In this document: positions 7,877 to 16,663 of the stretch, piece after piece
Layout of the letters: each line of letters begins with the position of its first letter
How positions within the stretch are numbered: position 1 is the stretch's first letter
Source of the DNA: Erythrobacter aureus
GTDB taxonomy: Bacteria; Pseudomonadota; Alphaproteobacteria; Sphingomonadales; Sphingomonadaceae
DNA length: 64,000 nt
Assembly (NCBI RefSeq): GCF_003355455.1
Contig: NZ_CP031357.1
Location: 1,962,501 to 2,026,500 of the forward strand
Reading direction: 5' to 3'
Translations under genes and position numbers: made by a program
Notes under the pieces: generated by a model
What the model was told of the DNA's origin: nothing
What the model saw: the letters and a program-made list of their open reading frames with translations, nothing else
The model's database searches: none

Positions 7877-9062
7877 AATTCGGTATCGATCGCCTCATCA
7901 CGGAAGAGGACCTGCGCAAGCCGCTCGAAGGCAAGCGCGTAGCCTTGGTTGCCCATCCCGCCTCGGTCACCGCCAATCTGGATCATTCGCTCGATGCGCT
8001 GATCGAGCGCGGCGTAAAGGTGTCCTCCGCCTTCGGGCCGCAGCACGGGCTCAAGGGCGACAAGCAGGACAATATGGTCGAAACCGGGGACGAGACCGAT
8101 CCGCGATACGGTATCCCCGTTTTCAGTCTCTACGGCGAAGTGCGGCGCCCGACCGGCCAGATGATGTCCAGCGCCGATATCTTCCTGTTCGACCTGCAGG
8201 ACCTTGGCTGCCGCATCTACACCTTCGTTACGACGCTGCTCTACCTGCTGGAAGAAGCCGCCAAATCGGGCAAAAGCGTGTGGGTGCTCGACCGTCCCAA
8301 CCCGGCCGGCGGGCCAGTGGAGGGAACTCTGCTCCTCCCGGGGCAGGAAAGCTTCGTCGGAGCCGGACCGATGGTCATGCGTCACGGCCTCACCATGGGG
8401 GAGATGGCGCGCTGGTTCGTCGATCATTTCAAGCTCGACGTCGACCTGCGCGTGATCGAGATGGAAAGCTGGAAACCGGGCAAGGCGCCGGGATATGGCT
8501 GGCCCGAAGATCGCATCTGGATCAATCCCAGCCCCAATGCCGCCAATCTCAACATGGCCCGTGCTTATGCGGGAACCGTCATGCTGGAAGGTACGACCCT
8601 GAGCGAAGGGCGGGGGACGACCCGACCGCTCGAAGTGCTGTTCGGCGCGCCGGACATCGATGCCAAGGCGGTGCTTGCGGAAATGCAGCGCATGGCTCCC
8701 GTATGGCTGCGCGGCTGTGCCTTGCGCGAATGCTGGTTCGAGCCGACTTTCCACAAACATGCCGGCACATTGTGTAACGGCTTGATGATTCATGCGGAAG
8801 GCAAGTTCTACGATCATCATGCTTTCCGGCCGTGGCGCTTGCAGGCGCTGGCATTCAAGGCGATCCGCTCTCTTTACCAGGATTATCCGATCTGGCGTGA
8901 CTTCCCCTATGAATACGAGTTCGACCGGCTTGCCATCGATGTCATCAACGGGGGGCGAGCCTGCGCAAATGGGTCGACGACGCCGAAGCCATGCCCGACG
9001 ATCTCGATGAACTCGCCGCAGCCGACGAGGCTGCCTGGCGCGAAGCGATCGCCCCCACCTGA
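7873..9062 (+). CDS. NamZ-like exo-beta-N-acetylmuramidase (DUF1343), apparent -1 frameshift near the C-terminus
   Basis: DUF1343 proteins (NamZ, glycoside hydrolase family 171) remove terminal N-acetylmuramic acid from peptidoglycan fragments. Conserved blocks include GPQHGLKGDKQDNM, FDLQDLGCRIYTF, DRPNPAGG, GLTMGEMA and LEGTTLSEGRGTTRPLE. The start is ATG 7873, overlapping the DOMON-like gene by 4 bases. At a run of six G (8950-8955) the frame departs from the family. One more G gives GGASLRKWVDDAEAMPDDLDE and so on, ending at TGA 9060-9062 (396 residues). A second missing base just before that stop would give the usual LIY ending. As written the frame runs to 9069 with an unrelated tail. 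No signal peptide is visible, so cytoplasmic recycling of muropeptides is more likely than secretion. Confidence 0.85.
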
Positions 9063-9226
9063 TCTATAGCTGATCGGGCAGCGCAGCCATGAAGAGCCGC
9101 CCCATATCGGTAAGGCGCTGACCGACCCGATCTTCGATTTTCGACGAACGGGCTTGACGAAATCGCCTTTGGCATGGAGCTTGTGCCCCAGCGACGGGCA
9201 TACCCGCGCTTCGGGAGAGAGTCTTC

Positions 9227-10513
9227 ATGGCCACTGCGGCAGCGCGCCAGACCGGCGGATCGGTCAGAGTCACCCTGTGGATTCTGCTGATCGTCTATAT
9301 CTTCAATTTCATCGATCGGCAGATCGTCAACATTCTGGCCGAACCGATCCGGCTCGAACTCGGGCTGAGCGATACGCAGATCGGGCTGATGACAGGGCTG
9401 GCCTTCGCGCTGTTCTACACCATTCTGGGCCTGCCGATCGCGCGCTTTTCCGACCGTCCTACGACGCATCGGCCCAAATTGATCGCGGCGGCGCTCGCAA
9501 CCTGGTCGGCGATGACCGCGCTATGCGGCATGGCGCAGAATTTCGTCCAACTGCTGCTCGCCCGCATCGGGGTAGGGATAGGGGAGGCCGGCTGCACACC
9601 GCCCGCGCATTCGCTCATCGCCGATATGGTCGAGCCGAAAAAGCGCAGCTCGGCTTTGGCCTTCTACGCCCTGGGCATACCTGTCGGCACTCTTTTGGGC
9701 ATGATGATCGGCGGCCTGCTTGCCGATTTCGTGGGTTGGCGCAGGGCGTTTTTCATCGTCGGAGTGCCGGGTGTCCTGCTGGCGATCGTCGTCGCCTGGG
9801 TGCTCAAGGAGCCGCGGCGGCACCTGACGCAAGCACAAGCCGCATCGAACGCGCAGCAAACCATGCCGCTGGGGCAAGCGGTCCGGTCGGTCATGGGATC
9901 CAAGGCATTCGTACTGCTGCTGGTGGCGGGGTCGGCCGCAGCTTTCCTTGCTTACGGGAAGACCACCTGGACCACGATCTTCTTTCAGCGCACTCACGGG
10001 TTGACGCCGGGTGAAGTCGGCTTCTGGTTTGGCGTCGTCAATGGCGCCGCCGGTATCGCCGGGACATTTCTCGGAGGCTGGCTGGCGGATCGCTACGGCG
10101 CCGAAAATCGTCGGCACGTCCTCACGGCGCCAGCGGTGGGCATGGCGCTGGCAGTGCCGCTCGCATTCCTTGCTTATCGGGCGGACAACTGGCTCTTCGC
10201 TTTGACACTGCTGTTTCTGCCCACACTGTTCAACTCGCTCTATTACGGGCCGACCTATTCGGCGGCGCAGGGGCTGGTGCCATTGCGCGCACGGGCGATC
10301 GCGGCGGCGGTGCTATTGTTTTTCCAGAATCTGATCGGGTTGGGGCTGGGGCCGCTGTTCTTCGGCATGTTGTCGGACTGGTTGCGCCCGGAATTCGGCG
10401 AGGAGAGCGTACGTTACGTGCTTTACGGCGCGGCCTTCCTCGGTCTGCTTCCCGCCTTCTTCTTCTGGCGCTGTTCGCTGCGGCTGAATGAGGAGCTCGA
10501 CCAGAAGGATTAA
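9227..10513 (+). CDS. MFS transporter (spinster-like)
   Basis: A 428-residue inner-membrane carrier with about 12 transmembrane segments. The first segment contains IFNFIDRQIVNILAEPIR, characteristic of the large spinster-like branch of the major facilitator superfamily that is abundant in Sphingomonadales. The loop motif ARFSDRPTTHRPKL and the fourth-segment LLLARIGVGIGEAGCTPPAHSLIADM support this. GGGAGAGAG lies 6-8 bases before the ATG. Substrates in this branch are seldom known. The gene may serve the NamZ muramidase upstream as a sugar or muropeptide carrier, but only proximity suggests that. The 157 bases before it hold no other gene. Its stop overlaps that of the convergent DUF817 gene. 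Confidence 0.85.
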   Translation: MATAAARQTGGSVRVTLWILLIVYIFNFIDRQIVNILAEPIRLELGLSDTQIGLMTGLAFALFYTILGLPIARFSDRPTTHRPKLIAAALATWSAMTALCGMAQNFVQLLLARIGVGIGEAGCTPPAHSLIADMVEPKKRSSALAFYALGIPVGTLLGMMIGGLLADFVGWRRAFFIVGVPGVLLAIVVAWVLKEPRRHLTQAQAASNAQQTMPLGQAVRSVMGSKAFVLLLVAGSAAAFLAYGKTTWTTIFFQRTHGLTPGEVGFWFGVVNGAAGIAGTFLGGWLADRYGAENRRHVLTAPAVGMALAVPLAFLAYRADNWLFALTLLFLPTLFNSLYYGPTYSAAQGLVPLRARAIAAAVLLFFQNLIGLGLGPLFFGMLSDWLRPEFGEESVRYVLYGAAFLGLLPAFFFWRCSLRLNEELDQKD

Positions 10514-11343
10514 CCGGGCTTTCGCACCGGCGAAACCAGTTCGACCAAGACGAAGCTGATCAGCATCAGCAGGAACCAACTGCCGAGCTTCGCCAGGCTG
10601 ACCATTTCCCAGCCATCTTCCTGCCCAGGATAGGTCCAGGCCCGTGCGAAAGTGCCGATGTTCTCCGCGCCCCAGATGAACAGCGCGACCAGCAGGAAAC
10701 CCAGCAATGGGGGCATCCAGCGATGGTCGCGCCAGTTGCGGAAATGGATACGCGTTCGCCAAAAAAGGAGGATCGTTACCGCAAACAGCAGCACGCGGAT
10801 GTCGGGCAGCCAGTGGTGGGCGAAAAAGTTGACATAAATCGCGGCGGCCAGCAGCCATGTGGCCCAGCGCGCGGGATAGTTCGTGAAGCGGAAGTCGAAG
10901 ATCCGCCAGACGCGCGCGATATAGCTCCCCACGGCGGCATACATGAAGCCCGAGAACAGCGGCACCGCGCCAATGTGGAGAACGCTTGGTTCGGGATAAA
11001 TCCACGATCCGGCGGCGGTCTTGAACAGTTCCATCACCGTGCCGACGATATGGAAGATCAGGATGACCTTGGCCTCGGCCCAGGTTTCGAGCCGGAGGGC
11101 CAGCATCGCCGCCTGTATCGCGATCGCGGAAAGGGTGAGAAAGTCGTAGCGATGTAGCGCTGCGTTTTCCGGATATAGGAAATGCGTGGCCAGCAGGAGG
11201 GCCAGCATCAGCCCCCCGAACAGGCACGCCCAGCCCTGTTTGAAACCGAACAGCACGAACTCGTAGAGCCAGAGCCGCCAGCCCGTGCCCGGATCGAATC
11301 GTTCGAGGCGGAGGCGAACCGCCTCGAAGCGGCTGTGTCTCAA
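10510..11343 (-). CDS. DUF817 integral membrane protein (YoaT-like)
   Basis: A 277-residue protein with about eight hydrophobic segments, of the DUF817 family (Bacillus YoaT). The signature YEFVLFGFKQGWACLFGG is at residues 27-44, followed by conserved FHIVGTVMELFKTAAGSW and FSGFMYAAVGSYIARVW. The function of the family is not known; the charged residues buried in membrane segments suggest a transporter or enzyme. The stop overlaps the convergent MFS gene by 4 bases. Its start lies 2 bases from the end of the upstream VWA gene, so it is probably the distal gene of a minus-strand operon with that gene. Confidence 0.8.
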   Translation of the reverse strand: MRHSRFEAVRLRLERFDPGTGWRLWLYEFVLFGFKQGWACLFGGLMLALLLATHFLYPENAALHRYDFLTLSAIAIQAAMLALRLETWAEAKVILIFHIVGTVMELFKTAAGSWIYPEPSVLHIGAVPLFSGFMYAAVGSYIARVWRIFDFRFTNYPARWATWLLAAAIYVNFFAHHWLPDIRVLLFAVTILLFWRTRIHFRNWRDHRWMPPLLGFLLVALFIWGAENIGTFARAWTYPGQEDGWEMVSLAKLGSWFLLMLISFVLVELVSPVRKPG

Positions 11344-11344
11344 C

Positions 11345-12528
11345 TCAGGCGCCTGTTTTGCGGCTCAACTCGCGCATCGCATCATCCAGGCCATCGAGCG
11401 TCAGCGGATACATCCGGTCGTTGACGAGATGCTTCATAACCTTGGTCGACTGCGAATAGCCCCACTGCTTTTCGGGCACGGGATTGAGCCACACGGTCGC
11501 GGGATAGGTGTTGGTCACGCGCTGCATCCAGGTGGCGCCGGCTTCCTCGTTCATATGCTCGACGCTGCCCCCGGATGGGTGATCTCATAAGGGCTCATCG
11601 CCGCGTCGCCGACGAAGATCACCTTATAGTCATGCCCATATTTGTGGAGCACGTCCCAGGTCTTGGTGCGTTCCTGCCAGCGGCGGCGGTTGTCCTTCCA
11701 CACACCTTCGTAAAGACAGTTGTGGAAGTAGAAGAATTCGAGGTTCTTGAATTCGGCGGTGGCGGCGCTGAACAGCTCTTCGCACATCTTGATGAAGGGG
11801 TCCATCGAGCCGCCGACATCGAGGAATAGCAGCAGCTTGACCGCATTGTGCCGCTCGGGCCGCATATGGATGTCGAGCCAGCCCTGCTTGGCGGTACCTT
11901 CGATGGTTGCGTCGAGATCGAGCTCGTCCGCTGCACCTTCGCGAGCGAAGCGGCGCAGGCGGCGCAGGGCCATCTTGATGTTGCGCGTGCCCAATTCCTT
12001 GGTGTTGTCGAGGTTTCTGAACTCGCGCTTGTCCCACACCTTCAGCGCGCGTTTGTGCTTGCTCTCGCCGCCAATGCGCACGCCCTCGGGATTGTAGCCC
12101 GAATTGCCGAAGGGTGAGGTGCCGCCCGTCCCGATCCATTTATTGCCGCCCTGGTGGCGCTTTTCCTGTTCCTCGAGCCGCTTCTTCAGCGTCTCCATGA
12201 TCTCGTCCCAGTCGCCCAGGCTCTTGATCTTCTCCATCTCTTCTTCGGAGAGGAATTTTTCGGCGACGGCCTTGAGCCAGTCTTCCGGGATATCGACCGG
12301 GTTCTGCCCGTAATCGGTCAGGATACCCTTGAACACTTTCTGGAAAACCTGATCGAACCGATCGAGCAGGCCTTCGTCCTTCACGAAGGTCGCGCGGCTG
12401 AGATAATAGAACGCTTCCGGCGATTGCTCGATCACATCGCGATCCAGCGCCTCGATCAGCGTGAGGTGTTCCTTGAAGCTTGCGGGAATGCCCGCAGCGC
12501 GCAGCTCGTCGACGAAATTGAAGAACAT
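11345..12528 (-). CDS. VWA domain protein, CoxE-like, apparent -1 frameshift near the C-terminus
   Basis: A cytosolic von Willebrand factor A protein of the CoxE/YehP-like class that works with MoxR AAA+ ATPases, usually in metal-cofactor or complex maturation. The metal-site motif appears as LFLDVGGSMDPF (DxGxS instead of the classical DxSxS, as usual in this subfamily), with FYFHNCLYEGVW and VIFVGDAAMSPYEI downstream. The frame breaks at five C on the plus strand (11568-11572). One more base restores HPGGSVEHMNEEAG...TNTYPATVWLNPVPEKQWGYSQST, giving 394 residues ending at 11345. As written the protein stops early at 11551. Its ATPase partner lies 2 kb upstream, separated by a chemoreceptor gene and a GFA gene. 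Confidence 0.88.
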
Positions 12529-12654
12529 ATACGAGGGTCTAGCGCGTGCCCGCGGCCCGCACCAGTGCTCGATTTACGACTTTGTCTTTACCGTCCGCTA
12601 ACCATCCTGTCCTACGCAGGTCGCGTGAAAATCCATTCAGGGGTCAGTTTGACA

Positions 12655-14058
12655 ATGGAACTTAGCGCGATCGATGCTCGGGGCGGATCGGCTCTGGACG
12701 AGATACCGGAAGCTTGCGGCAGGGTCACTGTCGGCTGCTCGGATGTTGCGGGCATCGTTCAGGGTGTGATCGATTCCTTTGGCCATCTACGCAGCGAATA
12801 TGTCGAATTGCAGGGCACGGTGCGCGCGCTCGACGAAGACCAGCGCAAGGTTCTCGAAGCGAGCGACGAGGCCCGCCTCTTGTCGGAACGGGCGATCGAG
12901 CGACTGAACGATGGTTCGTTGATGATCAACAACTCGCTGAACGAGATCGGCAATCTGCTCAGCCTCGTCGAAACTCTCACCGAGCATGTCACCGGCTTCG
13001 CTGCGGCGATGGATCAGGTACGCCGTTCGAGCCAAGAGATCGACCAGATCGCAGAAACCACAAATATCCTGGCGCTGAATGCCACGATCGAGGCGATGCG
13101 CGCGGGTGAGCAGGGCCGAACTTTCGCCGTCGTCGCGAACGAGGTGAAATCGCTCGCCAGCGAAACGCGCAAGGCTACCGAGGAGATCGGTCGCACAATC
13201 GACATGCTGGACAATGAAGCCGGGCAGGTGATCGAAAAAATCCAGACCGGCGCGGAGGCCAGCAGCCAAGCAAAGAACTCGGTCGGATCCATCGAAGACA
13301 CGATGCGCAGCGTTACCGAACTGTTGCTGGAGGTGGATGGCCAGCAGGATCAGATCGCGCGTAACACGGCGACCATTTCGGACCATGTTCATCGTGTTCA
13401 GGATGTGCTTGGCGATTTCGACGGCGCAGTCAGCGAAAACGAAGATAAGCTCGCGACTGCACACGACCGGATGGAAAGCCTCGAATTGATCGCCAGTGAA
13501 ATGTTCGACAAGCTGGTCAAGGCGGGCCTTTCACCACAAGACAGTGCGATGGTCGAAAAAGCGCAAGGCCACGCGCAAGACATCGTCGCCATGGCCGAAG
13601 AAGCCATAGCCACAGGCGAGCTGACAATCGAGCAGCTCTTTGACCGGGACTATCGCCCGATCGAAGGATCGAACCCCCAACGTTTCCAGACCGGATTGAT
13701 GGAATGGGCGAACGAGCATTGGCGCCCTGTTCTCGACGCTGCGGCAGGCGCAGAGGGCGGCGACATTCTCGGTTCCGTCTGCAGTGATGTGAACGGCTAT
13801 CTTCCGACGCATCTCACACGGAACTCGCGGGCTCCGACGGGCGATCTGGCTCACGACACCCAGTATTGCCGCAATGGCCGCATCATCTTCAATCCCATAG
13901 ACCAGAAGGCGAAGAAGAGCGGTGCAAGCTACATGATGGCAGTCTATCGTCACGAAAATGACGGTCAGTCTTATCGTGTGGTCCGCAATGTCTACGTCCC
14001 GCTTCTCGTCAACGGGCGCCGTTGGGGCGATTTCGAACTGGCTTACAGCTTCTCTTGA
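12655..14058 (+). CDS. Soluble methyl-accepting chemotaxis-type protein with C-terminal sensor domain
   Basis: A 467-residue receptor with no transmembrane segment, hence cytosolic. The signalling hairpin tip is visible around residues 130-180 (AETTNILALNATIEAMRAGE, FAVVANEVKSLASETRKATEEI). About 200 residues of coiled coil flank it. The C-terminal third (about 300-467) has the GYLPTH...CRNGRIIFN...YRVVRNVYVPLLVNGRRWGDFELAY pattern, a Cache/PAS-like domain that follows the signalling module in many alphaproteobacterial receptors. Start: ATG 12655 (TTG 12649 is possible), with AGGGG upstream. It is divergent from the VWA gene by 126 bases, and its end overlaps the GFA gene by 16 bases. No che genes are nearby, so it may feed a distant pathway. 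Confidence 0.85.
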   Translation: MELSAIDARGGSALDEIPEACGRVTVGCSDVAGIVQGVIDSFGHLRSEYVELQGTVRALDEDQRKVLEASDEARLLSERAIERLNDGSLMINNSLNEIGNLLSLVETLTEHVTGFAAAMDQVRRSSQEIDQIAETTNILALNATIEAMRAGEQGRTFAVVANEVKSLASETRKATEEIGRTIDMLDNEAGQVIEKIQTGAEASSQAKNSVGSIEDTMRSVTELLLEVDGQQDQIARNTATISDHVHRVQDVLGDFDGAVSENEDKLATAHDRMESLELIASEMFDKLVKAGLSPQDSAMVEKAQGHAQDIVAMAEEAIATGELTIEQLFDRDYRPIEGSNPQRFQTGLMEWANEHWRPVLDAAAGAEGGDILGSVCSDVNGYLPTHLTRNSRAPTGDLAHDTQYCRNGRIIFNPIDQKAKKSGASYMMAVYRHENDGQSYRVVRNVYVPLLVNGRRWGDFELAYSFS

Positions 14059-14492
14059 AGGGTTTCCGGGCGGCGCCATTCGGGCGATCCCGGACCGGCC
14101 TGTAGCACAGGCATGCCTTCTGGGAAGGGCGCCCAACTCGGAGCGCTCGGCCCCCAGATAATCAGGCTGGGCGGGCATATCTCAGGATCATCCAGCGTTC
14201 CGGCACGTACCCGCATGGGTTGCTGCGGGCCGATGACCGTCTTGCTGTACATTTGCGAGCCGCATTGCGAGCAAAATCCCCGTTCGACGGTATTGCCGCT
14301 GTCCGCGACCAGACGCATCGTCGTCATCTCACCCGAATACGCCACTGCCTCGGATGGAAACAGCACGTTCATCGTCGCCATACCCGACGCGATCCGTTGG
14401 CAATCCCGGCACCAGCAATACCGTGCTCCGATCGGGTCCGCGGTAATCTCGAACCGAACGGCGCCGCAAAGGCAGCCACCCTGATGGGGCAT
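14043..14492 (-). CDS. GFA (glutathione-dependent formaldehyde-activating) family protein
   Basis: A 149-residue zinc-binding protein of the GFA/CENP-V fold. Cysteine pairs in GGCLCGAVRFE, CWCRDCQ and FCSQCGS fit the two zinc sites. Related proteins were described as S-hydroxymethylglutathione synthases, but most members have no proven activity and are better regarded as thiol-adduct-binding proteins. The start codon overlaps the stop of moxR (ATGA), so it is translationally coupled to that ATPase. A second, distinct GFA gene lies at 48956. Confidence 0.87.
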   Translation of the reverse strand: MPHQGGCLCGAVRFEITADPIGARYCWCRDCQRIASGMATMNVLFPSEAVAYSGEMTTMRLVADSGNTVERGFCSQCGSQMYSKTVIGPQQPMRVRAGTLDDPEICPPSLIIWGPSAPSWAPFPEGMPVLQAGPGSPEWRRPETLQEKL

Positions 14493-15346
14493 CAGCTTTG
14501 CCGCCGCGCCATGAAGGCTAGGCGTTCGAACATCATCACGTCCTGCTCGTTTTTGAGCAGCGCGCCGTGCAGCGGCGGAATAGCCGCGTTGGGGTTCGCA
14601 TCCTGCAGCACGTCGAGTGGCATGTCCTCGTTGAGCAGCAGTTTGAGCCAGTCGAGCAACTCGCTGGTCGAGGGCTTCTTCTTGAGGCCCGGAACGTCGC
14701 GAATCTCGTAGAAGATCTCCATCGCTTTGGTGACGAGGTTTTTCTGAATGCCGGGGAAGTGGACCTCGATGATCTCGCGCATCGTCTCAGTGTCGGGGAA
14801 TTTGATGTAGTGGAAGAAGCAGCGGCGCAGGAAGGCGTCGGGCAGTTCCTTCTCATTGTTCGACGTGATGACGACGATCGGGCGTTCCTTCGCCTCGATC
14901 CGCTCATGCGTTTCGTAGACGTCGAAGCTCATCCGGTCGAGCTCCTGCAACAAGTCGTTGGGAAACTCGATATCGGCCTTGTCGATCTCGTCGATCAGCA
15001 GCACGGGAAGCTGTGGTGCGGTGAACGCCTCCCAAAGCTTGCCCTTCTTGATGTAGTTCGAAATGTCGTGAACGCGCTCGTCGCCGAGCTGACCGTCGCG
15101 CAGGCGGGCGACTGCATCGTATTCGTAAAGGCCCTGCTGGGCCTTGGTGGTCGACTTGACGTTCCACTCGATCAGCGGTGCATCGATCGCCTTGGCGATC
15201 TCGTGCGCGAGGACTGTTTTGCCCGTACCCGGCTCGCCCTTGACCAGCAGCGGACGGCGCAGCGTGACTGCGGCATTGACCGCAACCTTGAGGTCGTCTG
15301 TGGCGATATAGGATTTCGTACCTTCGAAACGGGTCGGTTCGGTCAT
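14492..15346 (-). CDS. MoxR family AAA+ ATPase
   Basis: A 284-residue AAA+ ATPase. Walker A is GEPGTGKT (37-44), Walker B is LLIDEIDKAD (about 115-124), sensor 1 is VVITSNNEKELPDAFLRRCFF, with the arginine finger region following. MoxR ATPases act as chaperones with VWA partners to load metals or assemble complexes. This subfamily (with NAAIPPLHGALLKNEQDVMMFERLA at the end) is normally encoded next to the CoxE-like VWA gene found here at 11345-12528. It is followed in an ATGA overlap by a GFA gene. A MerR-type operator-like palindrome (15361-15377) lies 15-31 bases before its ATG. Confidence 0.92.
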   Translation of the reverse strand: MTEPTRFEGTKSYIATDDLKVAVNAAVTLRRPLLVKGEPGTGKTVLAHEIAKAIDAPLIEWNVKSTTKAQQGLYEYDAVARLRDGQLGDERVHDISNYIKKGKLWEAFTAPQLPVLLIDEIDKADIEFPNDLLQELDRMSFDVYETHERIEAKERPIVVITSNNEKELPDAFLRRCFFHYIKFPDTETMREIIEVHFPGIQKNLVTKAMEIFYEIRDVPGLKKKPSTSELLDWLKLLLNEDMPLDVLQDANPNAAIPPLHGALLKNEQDVMMFERLAFMARRQS

Positions 15347-15360
15347 CGGTTTTCCCTTGC

Positions 15361-15377
15361 AACTTTACGTAAGCGTT
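15361..15377 (-). promoter_or_regulatory. Operator-like palindrome before moxR, matching the merR operator
   Basis: Read on the minus strand, ACGCTTACGTAAA (15376-15364) is identical to 13 bases of the quasi-palindrome before merR at 620-632. The plus strand reads AACTTTACGTAAGCGTT, nearly symmetric about ACGT. It lies in the short region between moxR and the divergent hydrolase-OsmC gene, so it could serve either. Confidence 0.5.
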
Positions 15378-15448
15378 AGGGGCCGGGCACGAGACACGCA
15401 AGGGGGCGTTGTAACCGCGAGGCCCCGACCTACGGATGTGGAGAAACT

Positions 15449-16663
15449 ATGCCGACCGAAAAGATCACCATCGCCACCGAAGCCGGACACGCCCTGGAAG
15501 GTTCTATAGAACTGCCCACCGGCCTGGTGCGCGGCGCGGCCCTGTTCGCGCATTGCTTCACGTGTACCAAGCAGAGCAAGGCTGCCGTGAGCGTTGCGCG
15601 AGCGCTGGCAAATGAGGGCATTGCCTGCCTGCGGTTCGATTTCACCGGGCTGGGCGGCAGCGAAGGCGATTTCGGGCGTGCCGGTTTCGCGACGGACGTC
15701 ACGGATTTGGTTGCGGCGGCAGAAACCCTGCTAGATCGCTTTGCACAGCCGATCCTGTTGGTCGGACATAGCCTGGGCGGAGCGGCGGTGCTCGCGGCGG
15801 CGAACGACCTCGGTTCCGAAAAGGTCGCGGCGATCGCGACCATCGGCGCGCCCAGCGACGTGCCGCATGTTCTGCAGCGGATCGATGGCGACATCGAAGC
15901 GATCCGCAAGGAAGGCGAGGGCGAAGTCACAATCGGCGGGCGGGATTTCGCACTCAGCCGCGATTTCCTGGAGAAGGTCGAAAACATCGATTTGCTGGAG
16001 GAGGTCGGGCGGCTGAAACGCCCACTACTCTTCCTCCATTCACCGACCGATGATGTGGTCGGGATCGAGAACGCCAGCGCGCTTTTCGGCGCCGCGAAGC
16101 ATCCCAAAAGTTTCGTCAGCCTGGAAGGGGCCGATCATCTTCTGTTGGACCAGGCTGATGCCCAATTCGCCGCCAGTGTGATCGCCGCCTGGGCGACCCG
16201 CTATATTCCGATGCGCGAAGACTGGCCGATGCCGGATCAAGGCGTGGTCATAAAGACCGGGCATGGCAAATTCGGCACCGAGGTTCACACCAAAACACAC
16301 CGGTTCGTCGCCGATGAACCGAAAAGCTATGGCGGCGATGATTCCGGGCCGACGCCTTACGATCTGCTCAATGCCGCGCTGGGCACCTGCACGGCGATGA
16401 CGATGAAGATGTATGCGGATAAGAAGGGCTGGCCGCTTGAAGGCGTGACGGTGCAGGTCACGCATGAACGCAATCACCGGGATGAATGCGATCATGTCGA
16501 GGCTATGGAGGAGGGCAGGCAGATGCAGGCGCTGAATCGCCGAATCGAATTACATGGCGATGCGCTCGACGAAGGTCAGCGTCGCAAGATCGTCGAAATC
16601 GCCGACAAATGCCCGGTGCACCGCACGCTTGAAGGGGACCTGCACGTCCATACTCGAAGTTAG
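15449..16663 (+). CDS. Alpha/beta-hydrolase fused to an OsmC-like peroxidase domain
   Basis: A 404-residue two-domain protein. Residues 1-255 form an alpha/beta-hydrolase with nucleophile Ser108 in GHSLGG and a likely catalytic histidine in GADHLLL near 230. Residues from about 265 form an OsmC/Ohr-type domain with the two redox cysteines in LGTCTAMTMKMYA and DKCPVHRTL. OsmC proteins reduce organic and lipid hydroperoxides. The fusion is known in many proteobacteria and could release oxidised acyl groups and then reduce them, though this is inference. It is divergent from moxR, and its last bases overlap the end of the convergent DUF900 hydrolase gene. Confidence 0.92.
   Translation: MPTEKITIATEAGHALEGSIELPTGLVRGAALFAHCFTCTKQSKAAVSVARALANEGIACLRFDFTGLGGSEGDFGRAGFATDVTDLVAAAETLLDRFAQPILLVGHSLGGAAVLAAANDLGSEKVAAIATIGAPSDVPHVLQRIDGDIEAIRKEGEGEVTIGGRDFALSRDFLEKVENIDLLEEVGRLKRPLLFLHSPTDDVVGIENASALFGAAKHPKSFVSLEGADHLLLDQADAQFAASVIAAWATRYIPMREDWPMPDQGVVIKTGHGKFGTEVHTKTHRFVADEPKSYGGDDSGPTPYDLLNAALGTCTAMTMKMYADKKGWPLEGVTVQVTHERNHRDECDHVEAMEEGRQMQALNRRIELHGDALDEGQRRKIVEIADKCPVHRTLEGDLHVHTRS

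Noticed and set aside
12154..12654. N-terminal extension of the chemoreceptor across the VWA gene
   Set aside because: It is antisense to the conserved VWA protein and has no similarity to receptors; a normal start lies at 12655.
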